From assembly GCA_047967505.1 (NCBI GenBank), contig CM106539.1: a DNA stretch of 64,000 nt, one strand, 5' to 3'. The position numbers and the translations under genes were made by a program. This DNA comes from Dipteris shenzhenensis. Lineage: Eukaryota; Polypodiophyta; Polypodiopsida; Gleicheniales. This document shows, piece after piece, positions 10,615-19,757 of this stretch. The notes under the pieces are model-generated. The model saw only the letters and a list, made by a program, of their open reading frames with translations. It searched no databases and was not told where the DNA came from. Every line of letters starts with the position of its first letter. Positions within the stretch are counted from its first letter, which is position 1.

Positions 10615-10818
10615 GTGATTGGCAATGCTCCAATTTCCTTTGCTATCTCTATAATGAATCCTAGATGTGTGGCTCAAGTGCTCGAAGTCATGCGACAACA
10701 ATACACCACTATCTCAAGAAAGAAAAAGTATAGAATTACTCGAAGGTTAATGACTTGCTACTATTGTGGAAAGCTTGGACATTCCAATTTCATAAACGCC
10801 CATACACTAGTAGATTAA
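10615..10818 (+). pseudogene. Possible gag zinc-knuckle remnant
   Basis: A 67-codon frame ends with CYYCGKLGHSNFIN, resembling a retroviral-type CCHC knuckle that has lost its last Cys. The preceding region is basic (ISRKKKYRITRRLM), as in Gag linkers. The upstream sequence has no recognisable Gag core. A retroelement relic is the best guess; a chance match is possible. Confidence 0.4.
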
Positions 10819-11620
10819 TTCTACTATGTGAGGGACTGCAAGCAGCAAGGACATAGGTAAAGAGGATTGTCCCTACCACATGATGCAAATAGACCTTGAC
10901 CCTATATACTACGGTGCTTCTACATAACTGCCCTTCAATTCAAGGCTCCGTCTTCAGATTTTCTGTACAAAAACGTACCCTTCCACGGGTGTGATTTTTT
11001 GGTGAGCTTATTGTCATGAGCTTTTTTTCAATTTTCATGAATATTGTGAGCTTTTCATTCACTCTTTCTAACCTCCCCATCTTTCGTATGGATTTCTAAG
11101 AAAAGCTCGCAAAAACAAAGGAAATGGTAGAAAAGCTCACATTAAAAAGCTCCCCCCTTCCACGTGTCCTGCGGACGCTAAAGATGACGAGGATGTTCGT
11201 GTCCGCTTTGCTTTGCTTTGCTTCTCCTTCGTTATCGTCTCAGCAATCTACACTGACCGTATCAAGCGATTCTTGCCTGTCAAAGTCGTCTTCCCATCTT
11301 CATACATCGTATCAAGCCTTTCGATCGAATTTGTTGCTGGTGATGTGCTGCTTTTGCTCTCCCGAATCGGTTTTTCTCCTCCCTCGTTGTCCCATGGAGA
11401 ACTCATGCCTATTATGGACTTACAGGCACCAAAACCCCTGTTCCGACGCGTTTCGGAGGTGGTGGAATCACCGGCACCAGAATCCCTGTTTAGATTATTA
11501 TCAAAGAGCCACGAGTTAGGCCCATTCACATCTGCATTGATCGTTCAAGGTCGATTTCTTGATGGTAATCTGCTGCTCCTTCCTCTTTTTCTTTCCCTCG
11601 AGTGCTACACATGTGCGATG
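10819..11620. other. Unassigned, GC rising after 11100
   Basis: From about 11120 base composition becomes more GC- and CT-rich, with a run of TTTGCTTTGCTTTGC and long overlapping frames on both strands. Overlapping frames in opposite directions suggest composition rather than coding. It could be the promoter or 5' region of the gene starting near 13260, but I see no decisive signal. Confidence 0.35.
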
Positions 11621-11826
11621 AGTGCTACCAGCCTGTGCGGTTTGAGAGATTGCGATGACGTAAAGGATAGGGGCTCGTGACCAATTTGGAGTGCTAAGCC
11701 TGTGCGGTTTGGGCAATCGCCTTGACATAAACGATTCGGGGCGTGTGACCGCTTTTGATTGCTACACCTGTTTGGACAATTGCGTTAACATACAGGAGGA
11801 TAGGGGGCTGTGCAATATGTGACACC
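11621..11826. repeat. Three diverged tandem copies of a 68-bp unit
   Basis: Units begin near 11621, 11690 and 11758 with (A/G)TGCTA(C)...CCTGTGCGGTTTG and contain ATTGCG-TGAC-TAAA and a GTGACC/GTGACA end. Copies 1 and 2 are clearly alike; copy 3 is more diverged. Confidence 0.75.
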
Positions 11827-11877
11827 AATGGGGGTGCCCAACCGGTCAGGAAGAAAAGTGTGTGTATTATGTGCGAG

Positions 11878-11881
<4 letters not shown>

Positions 11882-11920
<39 letters not shown>
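11882..11920. repeat. (GA)n microsatellite
   Basis: About 19 GA units, followed to about 12000 by purine-rich GAGAGAC and GGAGGA variants. Confidence 0.95.
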
Positions 11921-11921
<1 letters not shown>

Positions 11922-11924
<3 letters not shown>

Positions 11925-13140
11925 GAGAAAATCATGCGTGTTGGTGTGTTTCAGACAGAGAGACAGAGAGACCGAGAGAGAGAGAGGAGGAGGAGGGGTA
12001 GGCGGAGGGGGCGGGGCTAGAAAGGTAGCCACCTTTTTGTCTGTTGGTTCCGTATATGTATACAGAGCACTTGATTCCCTTGTCATGCAGAGCCCTGGTT
12101 GCTTCCACAGGGAAGGAGAAACAATTGGGAAATTTAGAAAGGACCACTATACAGAGTCGCCGACTAAGTTCATTCAAAATTTTCAGACAATCTGATGCCC
12201 CTTTTTAGGTTGTTCCGTGCATTCCATAGGGCGACCACTAGAGGGATTTATTTGGCATTGATTAGGCTAGAGCAATCAAAGTGGCAAGACTCATCCAGTT
12301 TGGGGCGTCTTTTAGTGTGAAACTTTCCACCTTCCTATGAAGCGAAATTGCCCGGACATCTTGTGGATTCAGGATGCTCCTGATGATCCACTTTACGAGC
12401 CATTCTGTTTGCTGATTCTGACGCATCTTTTATTCCTAGCCCTCCATATTAGTGGGCAGAGTGGACCAAACCCATCTAACGTTGGGGAGGGTTGGGGAAT
12501 GCCACTTGGTATTTGGATGTGTTACCTATTCAGTATAGGTTTAGTAACGTTGTGAATAGTCACTCTCGCAACTGCAATTCATATTGTTTGTTTGTGAAAT
12601 TTGTCCAATGTGATGTGTTTGTGTATGAGTGCTAATGTTGTGAGAATTAAAATTTTCAACAATGCCCCGTGATAATGAAACTATTCATGTCATGAATTTT
12701 GGTCAAAGAGTTAGATGAAATATTTTAAGGGTGCCTGAGGAGGTCTATGTTGCTGCTATTATGTTTTTCTTATGACTGTCTGTGTAATAAATATATGCCA
12801 ATATTCAATCAATACCATAGAAACGCTCAATGGTTATATTTTGATACATCTGTTTTTATAATGCAATGCTCTACCATGGGATCCTCTAACTTTTAGTTGT
12901 TCCCAATTACATTATGTGCATTTTTTATTCTTGTTTCATGCAATATTATAATAGCTCATTAAAAAAATGTGCCTGGCCATTAACTAAAATCTTCTGCTAG
13001 TATACAGCTGACATCTGCAATGCTCTCCTTCTCAAAAATATCAAATTCTGGTCAATATCTGGCTCATGTTTGGATACAAATGGCTTTCATATGGTAGAAC
13101 ACACGTACACAGTCCTCTGGAAAGAACAAGGAAGAAAAGA
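11922..13140. other. No gene recognised; region upstream of the unknown gene
   Basis: Purine-rich to about 12000, then AT-rich. An open frame at 12337-12555 has no recognisable domain. Upstream exons of the 13260 gene could lie here, but I cannot place splice sites with confidence. Confidence 0.4.
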
Positions 13141-13171
<31 letters not shown>

Positions 13172-13179
13172 TGAGAGAG

Positions 13180-13235
<56 letters not shown>
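13141..13235. repeat. (GT)n(GA)n compound microsatellite
   Basis: GT repeats to about 13170 pass into interrupted GA repeats to 13235. It ends only about 25 bp before the ATG of the predicted coding exon. The purine strand is continuous for about 65 bp. Confidence 0.95.
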
Positions 13236-13238
<3 letters not shown>

Positions 13239-13259
13239 AATGCAATGCAGTTTTAGGCT

Positions 13260-14278
13260 ATGGAGCTGCACAGGGTTTATTATGGGACTCCACAGAAAGT
13301 GAGTGAAAGGAAACGCCTTATTGATCTTTGTGCAGAGGAGCAAGTTCCTCTCTACAAAGCGATCAAGATTGATGTTGCTGAGGTGGTTGATCCAGTCCTA
13401 CAATGTAATGAGACTCTCATAACACACACCAGGGTGAGGAATGATGCTGAAAAAAACCTGGCCCTTGCACAGGCAGGCTGTTCAGAGTTGGTGATAGTAG
13501 TGGAAGCTGTACTCATCATGGAGGAGAAACTCAATGCTGCATACCAAAGCATCAGCAACATGCAGATGTACGCTAGGAGTCTCGACCGCCTTCTTAGCAA
13601 CATTAAGGAAAAAGATTCTTTGGGCAGCTTTGGTAGGTTATGCTTTGGAATCTTTACTGCATTGAAGGAAGAGTTTGTCACATCTACAAGCAAAATGGAC
13701 CTACACTTGTGCAAGGAGGTTTTTGAACTTTCATGTGAGATGGCTTTGCTAGACCATCCTGATCTTCCGAATTTGAAGGATGCGTGCACATGGAGTGAGC
13801 ACATCATCTTTGCATGGAGCGAAGTGTACAAAATGACGAAGCAGCGCCATCAAAAGTCGAATCCCTTTTCCTTCATTGCAGCAGACATTGAGACTGCGAT
13901 AAATGCACTTAGTGTGCTGCAGTACGTGGCTCCAAAATATGAGTTGCTGAATCCCTTGATTCAGGCAACCATCCCTCTCATTTCTGACCTGATCAAGAAA
14001 CAACAAGAAAAGGAGAAGAAATTGACCAGTGAGAACATAGTGGAGATGAACCGTGCTAGGATTCACTTCAAGCAACTTTTCAAGTAAGCCCTTCTGTTGT
14101 CTTGCATATTTCTCCTTCATTCTTCTTATGGTTAAAATGAATAGAACATGATGACATCTTGATCATTGTTGGAAATATTTGAATCTGAATGTCTTACTTG
14201 GATCAATGTATTATCAGGGGAGCTACAATAACAGAGGATGGAGTTTGGTGGCATGCTTGGGGAAGATATGGACAATAG
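13260..14278 (+). CDS. Hypothetical plant protein, two predicted exons
   Basis: A 275-codon open frame starts at ATG 13260 with an in-frame TAG just upstream at 13254. Near its end CAA|GTAAGC (exon end 14084 or 14085) is a good splice donor. A pyrimidine-poor but acceptable acceptor TTATCAG at 14211-14217 joins in frame to a short exon encoding a Trp-rich tail (DGVWWHAWGRYG) that stops at 14276-14278. The spliced protein would be about 295 residues, mostly amphipathic helix: Leu/Glu/Ala-rich segments, a Lys/Glu-rich stretch near residues 250-262, no signal peptide and no clear membrane span. Codon use and amino-acid balance look like a real protein, unlike the neighbouring low-complexity frames. 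I do not recognise the family. The true start may lie in an upstream exon, because ATG 13260 follows an AG that could be an acceptor. It could also be a decaying gene copy. Confidence 0.6.
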
Positions 14279-15598
14279 AACAAGTCGATCCCATCAATAA
14301 GTAGTGTCTGATTATGGGAGGAGCAGCCCTTAGTAGAGGTTTATTGGGACCTCAGCAAGTGCATGCATCAGGTGTAGGATCCATCCTAATGGCCCCTGTA
14401 ATGTGAGAGAGAATGCCTCACTCAACAGTATACCACCCCCCCCCCCCCCCCCATCAACAGAGCTCTTTTGGTGCAAAGTTTGTGTGGCTGGCAGCCTGGT
14501 AGCGGATCTCTTGCATGATTGCACGGTGAGCCGTGCACTTCAGCAGATGCAGATCAACGACATTTTGTGTGAGTCGCTTTCTTGAGTCACCATAGCATTG
14601 CCTATGGGACTGTAACATTACTGAGCATGTTTATCAGGGATGCCTATGTTCTTCACCAGGGCTCTTCTAGGTTGCCACTGCCTCTGCGTCCACATCGCCA
14701 TCCAGGATGGTGATGCAGTTTGCATTGTGCTTGCTGAACGCAGCCTAGGGGCCCCCATTCCTATAGGGGGATCTCGTTTGGGAGATCATAGGCAGTATCA
14801 GAGCTTGACAGATCTCAAGTGCGCAAGCAGCTTTGTACCTAGTGCGCAAGCAGATGTCACTCCAGGCCATTTCAGCAGAGTCCCCAGAAGCATATACTGG
14901 CTATACTGCCCAACCAAACTGAGCTTCTTTTATATTAGATAGCAGATGCAATCAACCATGAGTTGGGTGGTTGCTGTATTTCAGCTCTCATTTGCAGGGT
15001 CCATTCACAGCATCTGCTTTATTTCAGCACTCATTTGCTGATGTGGCCTTCTCTGTACTTTGTTTCTTGTAATCATAATGTCCTTTCCTTGAAAAAAAAG
15101 CAGCTTTGTGAGCGCTTTTTTTTCCTTTGGTTAGCCAGCATGCAAGGCTGTGACCTTGCAGTTCGAGGAGAAAGGGCCATACTTGACATAATCGATTAAC
15201 CTCTTGTTTGGAACTACTTGCTAATATAGACTTCAGCACTGGTGGCAAATATAGGACCCTCAGCAGAACCAGGTAGTATGGAAGCTTTAGCCGATGTAAT
15301 CCTCCTCCAGTGGGTGATGCTGCATGCTGTGGTCAGTTATAATTGCTGATGGTACACATCAGTGCATCTAATTGAGTAGGGAACCTTGGTTGAAGGCATG
15401 CAATCTACTCAAGAAGACTGCCTTCTTACCTAGATGTGAGACAAATGCACGTTTTTTCTTGTTTGGAAAACTTGGGGTTTCATCATTATGTTGTAAACAT
15501 GGGAGGTTTGAGGGCTAATTATTGACTCTTCTTTTTTGTATGGGCTTGAAGTAATAAAGCTTGAAGTGACTATTTCTGGCTACTTGGCATGATATGGA
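14279..15598. other. No further exon established
   Basis: Open frames at 14403-14585 and 14640-14942 have reasonable composition but no recognisable domain and no clear splice context, so I leave them uncalled. The region may be 3' flank of the 13260 gene. Confidence 0.4.
14436..14452. repeat. Poly-C tract
   Basis: A run of 17 consecutive C residues on the plus strand. Confidence 0.95.
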
Positions 15599-16135
15599 GC
15601 ATTTGTTAGAAAATACCCAACGGAGGGTACACGCAGCGGAAGACTTATAGTAATGCCCAGGAGCTCACACAGTGTGCGGTGTGGGTGTGGAATCACAAAC
15701 TTCTTTACTTATGTGCATTCAATAGGTGTGCAGACTCATCAATAGACAATGAACCAAACCAGATAGAGAAACCACCTTATAATATATTTCCGTCCACAAC
15801 TATGGACACAATACAAAAGAGACAGATCCAGAGTCCCACCAATGGTGTGGTCCTCTGATCTTACCACAAAAGTCCTTCTCCTATCTGCTGGCTATCTCTA
15901 GACTAGAGTCCGCGTGCTCCACCTCGAGCGTAAGTAGACTTTCCGTCTAGAATGATCTTCTCCACCTTGCTGTCTGGAAACCAGTCTAGGTGGGCAGCTT
16001 CCTGCAAGCCAAGTCTGCAGCACAAGGTACTACTTTCTCCTCCTGGCTGTAGGCCCAAAGATAGCCCTGCTGCTGCTCCTTCTGCTGGTGGAATTGCTGC
16101 TCCAGATGATGATGAAATGAGGCCTGAATGGCCTC

Positions 16136-16145
16136 CTTATATAGG
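16136..16145 (-). promoter_or_regulatory. LTR 1 TATA box
   Basis: Minus strand CCTATATAAG, a good plant TATA box; transcription would start about 30 bp toward lower coordinates. Confidence 0.65.
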
Positions 16146-16163
16146 CCCCAAGGCCTGCACCAA

Positions 16164-16218
16164 AAAACCGACCAGTCTGTAAAAACCGACTCAGTCTGTA
16201 AAAACCGACTCAGTCTGT
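16164..16218 (-). repeat. 19-bp promoter-proximal tandem repeats
   Basis: AAAAACCGACTCAGTCTGT and a shorter variant (lacking one T) are repeated three times, 20-75 bp upstream of the TATA box on the minus strand. The unit carries a TGAGTC core on the minus strand. LTRs 2 and 3 have only two units, so the copy number is variable. Confidence 0.85.
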
Positions 16219-18521
16219 AAAAAACCGCCCTTAAAGGGCTCACAAGTCAGGCCTTTTATGGCCCAAACTTCCAGGGCTTTTGGCCCTCCATTCAAGGCAA
16301 ATATGCAGCCTATAAAAGGCCTGCCACCTGCCCACTGACAGTCACATTCCTTGCTGCAGATCTGAGCCTGCACTCCCTGCCATGTCTGTGCCTGTGCAAA
16401 CAGTGCGCCTCCATGTCCTAGACCCTCCGCAATCTGTCCCAGACTGTCTTGCTTCTGCTCCGTACTTTCTTGGCCCTGTGTCCTGCCCTTAACAGTCCTA
16501 GATGTGCTGCCCTCATGCCAGCCATGATGCTGTCTATGTGGCAGCCCCTTTCTCTCATTTTCTGTTGGGTTCTGCCCTAGGTCTCCCTCCCCCATGCTCT
16601 CCTCATATGGGGGCTTACAGATGGGGAGGTGACCTTTCCAACACCCCCTCTCACCGACACATCTCAGCCCAATGCCAACACGTCGATGAAGATGCTCCAG
16701 TAACTCCCTGGTCGTAGTCCTCTGGAACCTTTCGGTGTCGAAATCTTTTCCTGGCTTTTCATCCAGTGGCTCCTGCTCCACCAGGTCCAGTTCCGCTTCC
16801 GCACACCATCCTGGTACACAGGTCCGTCTCTGGTAGCACCTCCTGGTACCACCTCCTTCAGTCGCATTCCCGCCTCTGAACTTGAGCAACCCAGCCGTCA
16901 CGATCTTCCAATCGTCCTCCTCATAATGAGTGAACATCCTGGAGTCTTCCAGGCACCATGCTCTGAGGGTCTGTTTCAACCCGTCCTTCCTTTGGCAAGG
17001 TCTGCAACCAATGAATATTTCCAGATAACCTGGACCACGAACTCTCGCTGAGTTCTCAAGCAGGTACTCTTCTGGCTTCAGTACTCTTTGTCCACCACCT
17101 TCTAGCAATCTGCGTCCGAGATTTGAAGAAGCACCAAAACTTCCCCTTCTGCCTTCGAAGAAGGCCAATTCCTTCCAATCTCTTATCACCTGAGACAAAT
17201 GAAGAGCAGAATCTCTCCACAGCATGCTATAAAGGCTCAAATGCAAAATATCAAATACATACCAGACTGTTGTACTGCCTGAATGTTCGCTCTGAAAGCA
17301 AACCGTGTACCTCAATGAGGCACCCGCCAAGATCGTGTGTAATCCTGTACTGTCCCCTTCTGAAGTCCAGCATCCATCTGACCATGAGACCCCAGGGCTT
17401 TCTATGGAATCCACCCTCGTGTCAGTGTCAACAGCTACACACCTGGAAGGTACCAAGCGCTCCATACTGTCCTTCACCTTCACAAAGGCATCTGAGTCCT
17501 CGTCGACCCACATCTCTATGTCAGACATCCTTACTGTGATTTCGGGATCAACATACCTGACCTCGGTAACACTCGGTGATGTCACCAGGAACAAATCTTC
17601 GATTACCACATTAGTTTTGGCTTTTCCCTCTGAATCTGGGTCAGACTCCTGTTTGTTTTTCAGATCCGCCTTTTTCTTTCTGCAGTCCTTTGCAAAATGT
17701 CCGGGCGTATCACAATAGAAACACTTCTTCTTGTGCTTCCTCTTCGAAGTCCCCTCGTCATCAGAGTCATCTTTATTGGACTTGCCACTGTTAGGCTTGC
17801 CCTTTCCCTTACCTGCGGAATCCTTCACCAGCATCGCCTTGTCGTCTTTGTCCTCGTTGTAGAGCTTCTCCCGAGCTTCCTCCTGTAGCAGTAATGGACA
17901 CAACTCCTCAAATGCATGAGGTTTGGTCCTCTGTCCTGCTGTCACAGCCGTAACAAAGCTCTTGAAACTCCGAGGCAGTCTCCTCGTACCATCAAGGCCA
18001 GATGGCATGAGTCTGTCTTCTGACCAATTGCTGCCAGCTGATCCCGCACCACCTTGGCCTTTGTCAAATGGCTGTGTACCGTATCGCCTTCTTCCATATC
18101 AAGATTGTAGAGTTGATGCTGAAGAAGCACGATCCGAGAGGTATTATCTGTCTCGTACAGATCCTTCAGGGTGGCCCACGCCTCTACTGACGTCTCGGCC
18201 AGCTGGATATGCGGAAGAACAGAGTCCGCCGTAGTCCCTATGATTATTGCCAGGGCATGGGCATCTCTTTCTTCCCAAGCTTCAAGCTCTTCTCTGTCTA
18301 CTGCCATGAGTACCTTCCCTTTACTGTCCACCATGTCTTCCGGCTTCGACTCCTCTCCCGTGGTCAGCTTCCACAACTTCCGAGCCACTAAATGACTCCG
18401 GATCTTCACTTTCCAGATCGGGTAATTAGTCCCGTCCAGGTTTCGAGACTCTCCAAAGTTAGGGATAGTGAAAGAGAGAAAACTGGAGGAGGAGGAAGGG
18501 GGCTGAAGAGGCTGTCGACAT
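16191..18521 (-). pseudogene. Gag-like long ORF, copy 1 (frameshifted)
   Basis: Same protein as copy 2 (19119-21644) and near-identical over most of its length. A 7-bp loss near 18500 removes part of the Ser-rich N-terminus and puts the ATG at 18521 out of frame; it also fuses Gag to a leader frame starting at 18715 (MWEPEGRD...). A 2-bp loss near 17984 shifts the frame again. After that the frame is open to 16191, including CFYCDTPGHFAKDC and the unknown C-terminal region, and continues through the polypurine tract into LTR 1. It cannot encode an intact protein without frameshifting. Confidence 0.85.
16644..16655 (-). other. Polypurine tract, copy 1
   Basis: Minus strand GGTGAGAGGGGG immediately precedes the TGTTGG start of LTR 1, as needed for plus-strand DNA priming. 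Confidence 0.85.
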
Positions 18522-18734
18522 CTCTGCTGTATATACCGCTCAGCAAAGTCAACCAAACTCAATTTCAGTAAACCAGAACTCTGAACGCACCTGACTGAAC
18601 CTGAGTCACCCTCCTTCTCGCAAGGGCACAATCCTCCAGTCGTGGAAGTCGATTCCCTAGAGCTTCTGAATGAGGGTCGTCCTTCAGCAAGGTCCCTGCC
18701 TTCAGGCTCCCACACCTGTGAGCCTCCTACTTGG

Positions 18735-18746
18735 GCTCTGATACCA
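18735..18746 (-). other. Primer binding site, copy 1
   Basis: Minus strand TGGTATCAGAGC (initiator tRNA-Met complement), one base from the end of LTR 2. Confidence 0.9.
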
Positions 18747-18747
18747 A

Positions 18748-19757
18748 GTTAGAAAATACCCAACGGAGGGTACACGCAGCGGAAGACTTATAGTAATGCC
18801 CAGGAGCTCACACAGTGTGCGGTGTGGGTGTGGAATCACAAACTTCTTTACTTATGTGCATTCAATAGGTGTGCAGACTCATCAATAGACAATGAACCAA
18901 ACCAGATAGAGAAACCACCTTATAATATATTTCCGTCCACAACTATGGACACAATACAAAAGAGACAGATCCCAATGGTGTGGTCCTCTGATCTTACCAC
19001 AAAAGTCCTTCTCCTATCTGTTGGCTATCTCTAGACTAGAGTCCGCGTGCTCCACCTCGAGCGTAAGTAGACTTTCCGTCTAGAATGATCTTCTCCACCT
19101 TGCTGTCTGGAAACCAGTCTAGGTGGGCAGCTTCCTGCAAGCCAAGTCTGCAGCACAAGGTACTACTTTCTCCTCCTGACTGTAGGCCCAAAGATAGCCC
19201 TGCTGCTGCTCCTTCTGCTGGTGGAATTGCTGCTCCAGATGATGATGAAATGAGGCCTGAATGGCCTCCTTATATAGGCCCCAAGGCCTGCACCAAAAAA
19301 CCGACCAGTCTGTAAAAACCGACTCAGTCTGTAAAAAACCGCCCTTAAAGGGCTCACAAGTCAGGCCTTTTATGGCCCAAACTTCCAGGGCTTTTGGCCC
19401 TCCGTTCAAGGCAAATATGCAGCCTATAAAAGGCCTGCCACCTGCCCACTGACAGTCACATTCCTTGCTGCAGATCTGAGCCTGCACTCCCTGCCATGTC
19501 TGTGCCTGTGCAAACAGTGCGCCTCCATGTCCTAGACCCTCCGCAATCCATCCCAGACTGTCTTGCTTCTGCTCCGTACTTTCCTGGCCCTGTGTCCTGC
19601 CCTTAACAGTCCTAGATGTGCTGCCCTCATGCCAGCCATGATGCTGTCTATGTGGCAGCCCCTTTCTCTCATTTTCTGTTGGGTTCTGCCCTAGGTCTCC
19701 CTCCCCCATGCTCTCCTCATATGGGGGCTTACAGATGGGGAGGTGACCTTTCCAACA
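18748..19757 (-). repeat. LTR 2 (middle), about 1010 bp
   Basis: Shared LTR serving as the 5' LTR of copy 1 and the 3' LTR of copy 2. It lacks an 11-bp AGAGTCCCACC-type segment present in LTRs 1 and 3 (near 18970) and has two 19-bp promoter repeats. It encodes the last part of the copy 2 long frame. Confidence 0.93.

Larger units (their letters stand above)
15604..16643 (-). repeat. LTR 1 (left, 3' LTR), 1040 bp
   Basis: On the minus strand it begins TGTTGGAAAGGTCACC and ends TTTTCTAACA. It contains a TATA box and three copies of a 19-bp promoter-proximal repeat, whereas the other two LTRs carry two. Its outer edge adjoins the GCATT target duplication. Confidence 0.93.

Noticed and set aside
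14403-14942. Further exons of the 13260 gene
   Set aside because: The frames lack convincing splice junctions and cross a poly-C tract; left unassigned.
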